A stretch of DNA of 54,009 bases from Phycisphaerae bacterium (lineage in GTDB: Bacteria; Planctomycetota; Phycisphaerae; Phycisphaerales; UBA1924). The notes under the pieces were generated by a model that made no database searches, had not been told where the DNA came from, and was given only the letters and a program-made list of their open reading frames with translations. The position numbers were made by a program, and so were the translations under genes. Of this stretch, positions 47,746 through 54,009 are shown piece after piece; the first letter of the stretch is position 1, and every line of letters begins with the position of its first letter. The DNA is taken from assembly GCA_016873295.1 (NCBI GenBank), contig VGXM01000020.1:1-54009 (forward strand), written 5' to 3'.

Positions 47746-48786
47746 TCAGGCGTCGTCGCCCAGGGCCGCGTCGAAGGTGTCAACGTCGGCGCCCGGGTCA
47801 AGGAAGCGCTCGCACAGGCGCTCGAAGCGGGCGTGGGCCCGGGCGTCGCGCAGCCCGCCGTCGAAGTGACCGTAGCGCACCGGGTAGCGCCACTTCCGTG
47901 CCCGGACCGTCCCCAGCGCGTTGAACACGCCCGCGGCCGACGGCGCCGGCACCACGTCGTCCAGGCACGCCAGCTTGCACAGCACCGGGCACCCGACCCA
48001 CGGGGCGTGCACCAGAGCGTCGCACACTCGGATCGCTTCCACGATCCGCCCCGCCCGCTCGCCCTGCTGCCGCAGGAACTCGGCGACGTGCCGACCGGCC
48101 CCGCCGAGGGCCGGGCGGCGGATCCGCCACGACCAGTCCCCCAGCGAAGGCAGCCCGATCGCCAGGCGCTGCACCGAGCCCCAGGGGTCGGCCACCGCCG
48201 CCGCGATCACCCCCAGCCCGCCTCCGAAGCTCTCGCCTCGGATGAACACCGGGGCGCCGCCCAGCGTCGCGCGCAGACCGCGCACCGCCTGCACCACGTC
48301 GGCGATGGCGCCCGGAACCACCCAGCGCATGAGGTCGGAGGGTGAGTCGAGCGCCCCGTCGAGCCCGTGCGTGATGTACCCGAAGGGCCCACCCGTGAGG
48401 TCGCCCGTGTCGCGGGCCGACTCCGGGTATCCCCGCACCCGCATGAGCAGCACCGCCAGCCCGCGCCGCGCGGGTTCGCGCCAGCGATCGGCGTCGTCGG
48501 TGAGCGTCGGCGGCGACGAGTAGCCGTGCAGCACCACCAGCCCGGCCCGCGGGACGGCGGGTCGAAGGAGCAGCCCGTTCACCCACGCGCCCCCGAGGCT
48601 TCGCCAGGTCATGGCGCGCGCGCCGCCCGCCGACCCCGCCGACCGCTCGCTCAACTCCGGGTCGATGGCGCCGACCGCCTCGGTCCAGTGCTTCCAGAAC
48701 GCCGCGTGCATCGTCGCCGGCGTCGCGTCGCCCACGTGGGCGAGCGTCCGCACGGGCGAGAGCCCGAAGTCCTCCGGCTGCTGCAT
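47746..48786 (-). CDS. Acetylxylan esterase-like alpha/beta hydrolase
   Basis: A 346-residue hydrolase of the AXE1/cephalosporin-C deacetylase type: LVVLHGYSSPP (about residue 82), RVRGYPESARDTGD (about 116), the nucleophile elbow RGESFGGGLG (about 200) and the likely catalytic His in RYGHFDGG near the C terminus. It probably removes acetyl groups from sugars. There is no signal peptide, so it should be cytoplasmic. It lies just after the TolB-like lipoprotein gene. Confidence 0.85.
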   Translation of the reverse strand: MQQPEDFGLSPVRTLAHVGDATPATMHAAFWKHWTEAVGAIDPELSERSAGSAGGARAMTWRSLGGAWVNGLLLRPAVPRAGLVVLHGYSSPPTLTDDADRWREPARRGLAVLLMRVRGYPESARDTGDLTGGPFGYITHGLDGALDSPSDLMRWVVPGAIADVVQAVRGLRATLGGAPVFIRGESFGGGLGVIAAAVADPWGSVQRLAIGLPSLGDWSWRIRRPALGGAGRHVAEFLRQQGERAGRIVEAIRVCDALVHAPWVGCPVLCKLACLDDVVPAPSAAGVFNALGTVRARKWRYPVRYGHFDGGLRDARAHARFERLCERFLDPGADVDTFDAALGDDA

Positions 48787-48794
48787 GGCAGGGT

Positions 48795-50036
48795 CTACCG
48801 GGGCGGGGGCAGCGACCCGAAGCGGTCGCCGCCGATCCACTCCGCGATCCAGATCTGGCTGCTGGGGCGCGCTTCGCCCTCCGCCAGCCCGCCCCGCTGT
48901 GCGGTCCACATCATGAGCGAGCCGTCGGGGGAAAAGACGGGCAGGAGGTCGGCGCCCTCGGTGAACGTGATTCGGTGGTGGGGGATCCGGTCCGGGGTCA
49001 TACCCTTGGACAGGGCCTCGAAGTCGACCGGCGCCGCCACCACCTCGTAGTTCTGGTGCCCGAACTCGCTGGAGCCGTAGACCACGAACTTCCCGGACGG
49101 GTGCCAGAAGGGGGCCCAGTTGACGTGCTCGTTGGCGGTGATGGCGTACTCGCGGTCGATCGCGACCGGCACGCCGTCCTCGTAGCGCAGCGTCGCGACG
49201 TAGACCTGGAGCAGGTTGTTCCCCGCTCGGTCGGAGCGGAAGCAGATGGCCTTGTCGTCGGGGCTGAAGAAGGGCCCGCCGTTGTACCCGTCCGCGGTCA
49301 CCAGCGCGTGGTGCTTGCCGGTCTTTGTGTCGTAGACGAGGATGTCCAGGTGGTTGCGGCTGAGCTTCTCGCTGCGGGCCCGGTCGTAGGCGGCGTAGAG
49401 AACAAAGCGCCCGTCGCTGGACCACGAGCCCTCGGCGTCATACCCGGGACGTCCGAAGATCAACTCGGGCTTGTCGGGCGCGCCGGCACCCGGGGTCAGC
49501 ATCCCGGCGACGCTCATGCTGTGAATGTCCATCTCCGTGTGGAACTGCCAGACGTACCGACCCGTGCCGCGCTGGTACCCCGGCACGTCCTGCATCGCCG
49601 GCGGCACGATCGTCGAGCCGAACATCACCACGCCGGGCTCCCTCGGGTGGAACCACCCGCAGGTGTTCGACGACCCGGGGCTCGACAACCGGATCGGTTC
49701 CTCGATTCCGACGACACGCCCGCCCTCGCGCGTGAGCCTGGCGACGTACATCTGGTAGTACGTCTCGGGCCGCTGCCCCGCGGGCGGAACCTCGATCGCC
49801 TGGAAGATGATCCAGTTCCCGTCCGGGCTGAAGTACTGTTCCCCGGCCTTGAGGAACCGCTCGCGCTTGGTGATCTCCACGGCGTGGCGCAGGAGCCCGG
49901 CCTCGGCGGGCGACGGGGTCGCGGCGGGCTGGGCCGGACTTGCGCCGGGGCTCGGGGCGGCCGGGGGTTGCCCCTCCGGGCCGCAGGAGCCGAGACCGGC
50001 GGTCGCGAGCAGGACGGAAGTGAGCAGGTGTGGCAT
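48795..50036 (-). CDS. TolB-like beta-propeller lipoprotein
   Basis: A 413-residue protein with a signal peptide ending in the lipobox LGSC (about residue 18), a Pro/Ala-rich spacer, and repeated PD40/WD40-like blades: YFSPDGNWIIFQA, GSWSSDGRFVLYAAYD, PFFSPDDKAICFRSD, FWHPSGKFVVYGS and PVFSPDGSLMMWTA. It is probably periplasmic and lipid-anchored. The ATG at 50036 gives the signal peptide; an upstream start would add charged residues. It is divergent from the pseudouridine synthase with 40 bases between. Confidence 0.85.
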   Translation of the reverse strand: MPHLLTSVLLATAGLGSCGPEGQPPAAPSPGASPAQPAATPSPAEAGLLRHAVEITKRERFLKAGEQYFSPDGNWIIFQAIEVPPAGQRPETYYQMYVARLTREGGRVVGIEEPIRLSSPGSSNTCGWFHPREPGVVMFGSTIVPPAMQDVPGYQRGTGRYVWQFHTEMDIHSMSVAGMLTPGAGAPDKPELIFGRPGYDAEGSWSSDGRFVLYAAYDRARSEKLSRNHLDILVYDTKTGKHHALVTADGYNGGPFFSPDDKAICFRSDRAGNNLLQVYVATLRYEDGVPVAIDREYAITANEHVNWAPFWHPSGKFVVYGSSEFGHQNYEVVAAPVDFEALSKGMTPDRIPHHRITFTEGADLLPVFSPDGSLMMWTAQRGGLAEGEARPSSQIWIAEWIGGDRFGSLPPPR

Positions 50037-50076
50037 GCGCCGATTGTTGCACGCTCCGACCCGTACCGTTGCCCGC

Positions 50077-50733
50077 ATGCCCGAGGTCCGCATCATCGCC
50101 CGCGGCGAGGGCTACGCCGTCGTCGACAAGCCCCCCAACTTCCTGAGCGTCCCCGGCAAGGGCCCCGGGAAGCAGGACTGCGCCGCCGCCCGCGTCCGCG
50201 CCCTCTTCCCCGACGCCACCGGCCCCCTGGTTGTCCACCGCCTCGACTGGGAGACCTCGGGCCTGCTCGTCTTCGGACTCACGCCCGACGCCCAGCGGGC
50301 CCTGTCGCGCCAGTTCGAGCGCCGCCAGGTCGAGAAGGCCTACGTCGCGCTCGTCGAAGGGCGCGTGGCCCCCGACGCCGGGCTCATCGAGGCCCCGATC
50401 CGCCTCGACGTCGAGCACCGCCCGCGCCGCGTCGTCGACCACGCCCTCGGGCAGACCTCGACCACGCGCTTCCGCGTGCTGGCCCGCGAGGTCGACCGCA
50501 CGCGCCTGCTGCTCGAACCCGTCACGGGGCGCACCCATCAACTACGAGTCCACCTGTCCGCTCCGCCGGAATCTGGCGGTCTCGGGCACGCGATACAGGG
50601 GGATGTGCTGTACGGATCGGAGGCCTCGCGGCGGGGCGAGTTCCCGCGGCTGATGCTCCACGCCTTCCGCCTGTCCTTCCTGGAGCCCGGGACGGGGCGG
50701 CGCGTGGCGTTCGAATCCCCGGCGCCGTTCTAG
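50077..50733 (+). CDS. RluA-family pseudouridine synthase
   Basis: A 218-residue enzyme with VVDKPPNFLSVPG at residue 15, the catalytic motif HRLDWETSGLLVF (about 57, with the Asp nucleophile) and GRTHQLRVHLS (about 150). It isomerises uridine to pseudouridine in rRNA or tRNA. The S4 domain of larger RluC/D members is missing, so it resembles RluA. Position-specific target unknown. Confidence 0.93.
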   Translation: MPEVRIIARGEGYAVVDKPPNFLSVPGKGPGKQDCAAARVRALFPDATGPLVVHRLDWETSGLLVFGLTPDAQRALSRQFERRQVEKAYVALVEGRVAPDAGLIEAPIRLDVEHRPRRVVDHALGQTSTTRFRVLAREVDRTRLLLEPVTGRTHQLRVHLSAPPESGGLGHAIQGDVLYGSEASRRGEFPRLMLHAFRLSFLEPGTGRRVAFESPAPF

Positions 50734-50797
50734 TTCGCGTCAGGCACAGGCACTGTTGCAAGCCCCAAGTGTGATCCCCGGACTCGCTCTCGGTCAG

Positions 50798-50829
50798 CAC
50801 CGAGGAGCCGCCCAGCCGGCTCCCCGGTG
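50798..50829. terminator. Hairpin downstream of the pseudouridine synthase
   Basis: CACCGAGGAGCC pairs with GGCTCCCCGGTG with a single A/C mismatch around a short loop. It is the first of two stacked hairpins between convergent genes. An alternative fold pairs CTCGGT with ACCGAG just to the left. Confidence 0.45.
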
Positions 50830-50878
50830 GCGCGACGGGCGGCGAATCGTGCGCCTGACTTCTGCCTTCGATCCGTGC

Positions 50879-50906
50879 CACCGAGGACCGCTCGGGGTCC
50901 TCGGTG
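50879..50906. terminator. Perfect 11-bp hairpin between convergent genes
   Basis: CACCGAGGACC pairs with GGTCCTCGGTG across a six-base loop. With the neighbouring hairpin at 50798-50829 (which shares the CACCGAGGA start) it forms a tandem terminator between the pseudouridine synthase and the HExxH gene. No T run follows on either strand. Confidence 0.5.
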
Positions 50907-50944
50907 CGCCCCGCTTCGAAATGCATGCTGCTCACGCCGCGCCG

Positions 50945-51496
50945 TCAATCGCGCAGAAGGCCCGCGAGTTTCACCTGCTCGCGCGTGGGCGGGCGGGTGT
51001 ACGCCGCCAACTCCTCGGGCAGGCTTCGCAGACCGCGCCGCCTCGCCTTGGCCACGGCGTAGTGCAGGGAGGCATGCACCCGCAGGTTCACCCTCGGCGT
51101 GACCTCAATCCCGTGCTCGCGCATCGCCTCGAGCGCGAAGCGCCAGGCGTGGAACTCCTCCAGGCAGCGGAGCTTGTACGTTCCCAGCCCGATGGCATGG
51201 TGCCCGATCTCGTGCAGGAAGACCGCGGCGGACACCGGGCTCTTGGGCAGGGGCGCCTCGATCAACCGCGACACGCACCCGTCGGTGGACTCGACCACCC
51301 ACGCCACGCCCGACATGCTGCGCCGCCAGCGCCGCACCCGCACCGAATGCCGCTCGAGCATCCTGCGCGTCATCGCTTCGTACCGGGCCGACGCGACGGT
51401 GGGGGCGCCGGGCTTGCGCCGCGCCTTTCGGCGCGCTGGCGATGTTCGCGGCGTCGGCTGTCCCGCGAACAGGAAGTCCTGGATCCACCTCAGCAC
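50945..51496 (-). CDS. HExxH-motif protein overlapping fmt
   Basis: A 183-residue protein with a basic N-terminal half (ARRKARRKPGAP) and the metalloprotease-like motif FLHEIGHHAIGLG at about residue 93, followed by CLEEFHAWRFALEAM, where the Glu could be the third zinc ligand. Proteins with HExxH plus a downstream Glu are often zinc peptidases, but the family is not recognised. It overlaps fmt by seven bases, so it is co-translated with it. No signal peptide. Confidence 0.7.
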   Translation of the reverse strand: MLRWIQDFLFAGQPTPRTSPARRKARRKPGAPTVASARYEAMTRRMLERHSVRVRRWRRSMSGVAWVVESTDGCVSRLIEAPLPKSPVSAAVFLHEIGHHAIGLGTYKLRCLEEFHAWRFALEAMREHGIEVTPRVNLRVHASLHYAVAKARRRGLRSLPEELAAYTRPPTREQVKLAGLLRD

Positions 51497-52431
51497 GCCC
51501 CGCCTCCGTCGATCCGCCCGAGAACCTCATCGGCCCGGGGGCGAGCGCCCGCCGAAAACTCAGGCCACGACATCGGACGCTTCCCCGCGGGCTGGAGTTC
51601 CACGATCCGCACCGCCGACCCGCCACCGCACGCCACCACCCCGGCCGCCGGGTCCACGATCCTCCCGGGTTCGCCCGCCCATGCCGCCTCAGCGACGCGC
51701 AGCAGCTTGACCGGCCGCCCGCGGAAGGCCACGGAAACCCCGGGCCAGGGGTTCAACCCGTGCACCCGCCGGCGGATCTCCGCCGCCGGCCGCGACCAGT
51801 CCAGAAGGCCCATCTCCTTCTTCAGCTTTCCGGCTTTGGTGACCCTGGTTTCGTCCTGGGGCTCGCCGCGAAGGGTCCCCTCTTCGTGGCGATTCAGCAC
51901 GTCGAGCACCAGCGCGGGCCCGTCCGCGGCAAGCAGGTCGTGCAGTTCCCCCGCCGTCGTCTCGACGCCGATGGGCCGGGTCGTCGATCCCAGGACCAGC
52001 CCGGCGTCCATGCGGTCGGCGAGCGTGATGACGGTGTTGCCCGTGACCGCGTCCCCCGCCAGGATCGCCGCGTTGATCGGCGCCGCACCCCGCCACCTCG
52101 GCAAGAGCGACGCGTGCAGGTTGATCGCGAACCGGTCGGCCATCAGCGCCCGCCCCAGCTTCTGCCCGAACGCGATCACCACCCACGCGTCGGCGTCAAG
52201 CCCCCTCAGGCGCTCCGCGACCGACGCCTCGTTCACGTCCTCGGGCTTGAGCAGCGGGACCGCCGCCAGTTGTTCCGCCGCGAACGCCCCGATCGGCGTG
52301 GGCGCAAGGTGCCGCCCGCGCCCCGCGGGCCGGTCCGGCTGCGTGACCACCGCCACGACCTCGTGCTCCGACGCCAGCGCCCCCAGCGTCGGCACCCCGA
52401 ACGCCCCCGAGCCGAAGAAGACGATCCGCAT
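51490..52431 (-). CDS. fmt: Methionyl-tRNA formyltransferase
   Basis: A 313-residue enzyme with RIVFFGSGAFGVPTL at the N terminus, AFGQKLGRALMADRFAINLHASLLPRWRG (split around residues 90-118, containing the catalytic Asn/His) and DRMDAGLVLG near 140, then the C-terminal OB-fold domain. It formylates initiator Met-tRNA. Def lies 204 bases upstream; both act on the initiator formyl group. A long hairpin lies between them. Confidence 0.96.
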   Translation of the reverse strand: MRIVFFGSGAFGVPTLGALASEHEVVAVVTQPDRPAGRGRHLAPTPIGAFAAEQLAAVPLLKPEDVNEASVAERLRGLDADAWVVIAFGQKLGRALMADRFAINLHASLLPRWRGAAPINAAILAGDAVTGNTVITLADRMDAGLVLGSTTRPIGVETTAGELHDLLAADGPALVLDVLNRHEEGTLRGEPQDETRVTKAGKLKKEMGLLDWSRPAAEIRRRVHGLNPWPGVSVAFRGRPVKLLRVAEAAWAGEPGRIVDPAAGVVACGGGSAVRIVELQPAGKRPMSWPEFSAGARPRADEVLGRIDGGGAC

Positions 52432-52489
52432 GGGGGCTCCGGGCTAGAGGCGCGAGTCGAAAGTCCGTGGACGGATGCGCTCCGGGTGC

Positions 52490-52524
52490 CACGGGTCATC
52501 GGGCGCTTCGCCCGATGACCCGTG
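52490..52524. terminator. 16-bp perfect hairpin between def and fmt
   Basis: A 16-bp perfect inverted repeat (CACGGGTCATCGGGCG and its complement) with a three-base loop lies in the def-fmt intergenic region. It is downstream of def and upstream of fmt, so it may terminate def transcription or attenuate fmt. No T run follows. Confidence 0.6.
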
Positions 52525-52635
52525 CGGCTGTTCGACGCCGGTCCGGACGCCGGCACGCGCGACCGCCGGGCGGATCGCCCGTGACACCCGCGGCGTCCGC
52601 CGGCGCCATGGTACACGTTCTTCCGACTCGCGCCA

Positions 52636-53208
52636 CTAGCGCCGGGCGGCGGCCTTGCCCGACTCCTTCTCCAGGGCCCGCACCTTGGCCCGGTTCCGCA
52701 GCCGCGACATCTGCGTCATGCGGTCGATGATGAGCACGCCGTCGAGGTGGTCCACCTCGTGCTGCCAGCACCGCGCCAGCAGCCCCCCCGCGCTCGCCGT
52801 GAACTCCCGCCCGTGAAGGTCCGTCGCCTTCAACGTGACGATCGGCGGCCGAAGCACGTCCCCCCGGATCTCCGGCAGGCTCAGGCACCCCTCCTCGTAC
52901 GGCTCGGGAGCCCCGGCGAACGCCGACAGCACCGGGTTGACATACACCACCGGCCCGCGCGTCGCCGTGGGAACCTCGCCCGACGCCGACCGCTCCTTGT
53001 CCTCCGGCACGTCCGCGACGAACAGCCGCCAGGGCAGCCCGACCTGCGGAGCGGCCATCCCGATCCCCTCGTGCTCGCGCATCACCTCGAGCATCCGGGC
53101 CGCCACCGCCCGCACCTCGTCCGTGATCTTCTCCACCGCCGACGCCCGCAGGCGCAGCGCGGGCGCGGGGTACAGCACAAGCCTCAGCGTCGCGGCCTCG
53201 ACGGGCAT
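52636..53208 (-). CDS. def: Peptide deformylase
   Basis: A 190-residue metalloenzyme with GIGMAAPQVG (about residue 48), EEGCLSLPE (about 103, metal-ligand Cys) and QHEVDHLDG (about 148, the HExxH with both His ligands). It removes the formyl group from nascent proteins. The ATG at 53208 lies only 38 bases from the first unit of the repeat array, so def's promoter must lie in or beyond the repeats. Motifs and length are normal. Confidence 0.96.
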   Translation of the reverse strand: MPVEAATLRLVLYPAPALRLRASAVEKITDEVRAVAARMLEVMREHEGIGMAAPQVGLPWRLFVADVPEDKERSASGEVPTATRGPVVYVNPVLSAFAGAPEPYEEGCLSLPEIRGDVLRPPIVTLKATDLHGREFTASAGGLLARCWQHEVDHLDGVLIIDRMTQMSRLRNRAKVRALEKESGKAAARR

Positions 53209-53245
53209 CGGCCCATCGTAGCGACCGCCCTCCTCTCGTTCGTGT

Positions 53246-54009
53246 GGGACAGGCCCGTGCCACGACTGTTCGGCCTTGCGAACAGTCGTGCCGCCCCCGC
53301 CGCGCACGACGGCGCCCCCGCGGCACAGTCGCGGCACCCTCCCAACGGTGGGACAGGCCCGTGCCACGACTGTTCGGCTCTGCGAACAGTCGTGCCGCCC
53401 CCGGCGCGCACGACCGTGCCCCCGCGGCACAGTCGCGGCACCCTCCCAACGGCGGGACAGGCCCGTGCCACGACTGTTCGGCTCTGCGAACAGTCGTGCG
53501 CCCTCGCCGGACACGACTGTGCCCCCAGCGGCACAGTCGGGGCACCCTCCCAACGGCGGGACAGGCCCGTGCCACGACTGTTCGGCCTTGCGAACAGTCG
53601 TGCGCCCCCGCCGCGCACGACCGTGCCCCCGCGTCACAGTCGCGGCACCCTCCCAACGGCGGGACAGGCCCGTGCCACGACTGTTCGGCTCTGCGAACAG
53701 TCGTGCGCCCTCGCCGGACACGACCGTACCCCCGCGGCACAGTCGTGGCACTCGGTCCGGGCGGGACAGGCCCGTGCCACGACTGTTCGGCTCTGCGAAC
53801 AGTCGTGCGCCCTCGCCGCGCACGACCGTACCCCCGCGGCACAGTCGGGGCACCCTCCCAACGGTGGGACAGGCCCGTGCCACGACTGTTCGGCTCTGCG
53901 AACAGTCGTGCGCCCTCGCCGCGCACGACCGTACCCCCGCGGCACAGTCGGGGCACCCTCCCAACGGTGGGACAGGCCCGTGCCACGACTGTTCGGCTCT
54001 GCGAACAGT
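53246..54009. repeat. Tandem array of at least eight ~103-bp units with nested palindromes
   Basis: Units start with GGGACAGGCCCG at 53246, 53350, 53454, 53558, 53661, 53763, 53866 and 53969; the last is cut by the window end. Spacing is 102-104 bp. Each unit begins with CACGACTGTTCG and its perfect complement around a six-base loop, then a GC-rich spacer, then an inverted copy of the unit's start (ACAGTCG/TGGCAC-like). Units differ by a few substitutions; units 6 and 7 are nearly identical. The unit's consensus contains no stop codon in either strand, which makes spurious long reading frames here. No protein is proposed. Confidence 0.92.

Noticed and set aside
53246..54009. Long open reading frames reading through the repeat array on the minus strand
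   Set aside because: They exist because the unit lacks stop codons; the unit length is not a multiple of three, so the frame changes from unit to unit, and no protein-like pattern is conserved.
53246..54009. CRISPR array
   Set aside because: The sequence between the palindromes is conserved from unit to unit rather than unique, the period is ~103 bp, and no cas gene is nearby.

Overview
The window is about 54 kb of very GC-rich, gene-dense bacterial chromosome carrying roughly 55 protein genes, one tRNA, one transposase relic and a tandem repeat array that runs off the right edge. The gene content (two GroELs beside GroES, a five-helix-type SdhC, scattered single subunits of ATP synthase and complex I, a NapA nitrate reductase without NapC, TrxB next to an unknown exported protein, FmdB, an ACT-only protein, and many short conserved proteins of unknown function) fits a planctomycete, most likely a Phycisphaerae-type lineage. 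This is an inference from gene style and composition; no rRNA is present to confirm it.

Layout. 1-6.1 kb: tRNA-Asn, ribosomal protein L31, a FecCD-type permease, a lone ATP synthase epsilon subunit, then a leftward group of DUF2752 protein, two lipoproteins, a glycosyltransferase-like protein and a low-molecular-weight phosphatase, with a lone NuoA upstream. 6.4-13.2 kb: a rightward protein-folding cluster, groEL1 - hicB-like - groES - groEL2 - unknown - dnaJ - grpE - FmdB zinc ribbon. 13.2-17.2 kb: a leftward succinate dehydrogenase operon (membrane subunit, SdhA, SdhB) ending in a small TPR-like protein. 17.4-23.1 kb: nearly the whole molybdenum cofactor pathway (moaA, moaC, moaD, moaE, mogA/moaB, moeA, mobA) in three transcription units. 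21.2-30.7 kb: a divergent nitrate-reduction locus. Leftward are a tetraheme cytochrome, a four-cluster ferredoxin and an NrfD-type membrane protein, translationally linked to an unknown 152-residue protein and then moaA; rightward are napD, napA, an unusual tetraheme NapB and a NapF-like ferredoxin. The Moco genes supply the cofactor of NapA, and the NrfD module probably takes the place of NapC or NapGH as quinol dehydrogenase.

30.9-42 kb: ACT-domain protein, thioredoxin reductase, an exported protein, an RpoD-like sigma factor, a UvrB/C-motif protein, a Kef-type antiporter, MnmG, and a polyprenyl-phosphate sugar transferase. 42-50.7 kb: transposase relic, EamA exporter, a zinc-ribbon protein paired with an SPFH-GYF protein, several unknown proteins, an acetylxylan-esterase-like hydrolase, a TolB-like lipoprotein and an RluA pseudouridine synthase. 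50.9-53.2 kb: an HExxH protein overlapping fmt, then def.

The two most notable things are the rewired nitrate reductase (NrfD-type electron input, a NapB that looks internally duplicated to four haems, and an unknown protein wedged between nrfD and moaA) and the 103-104 bp array of at least eight units with nested palindromes directly upstream of def. Several convergent gene pairs are separated by elaborate cruciform-like structures.
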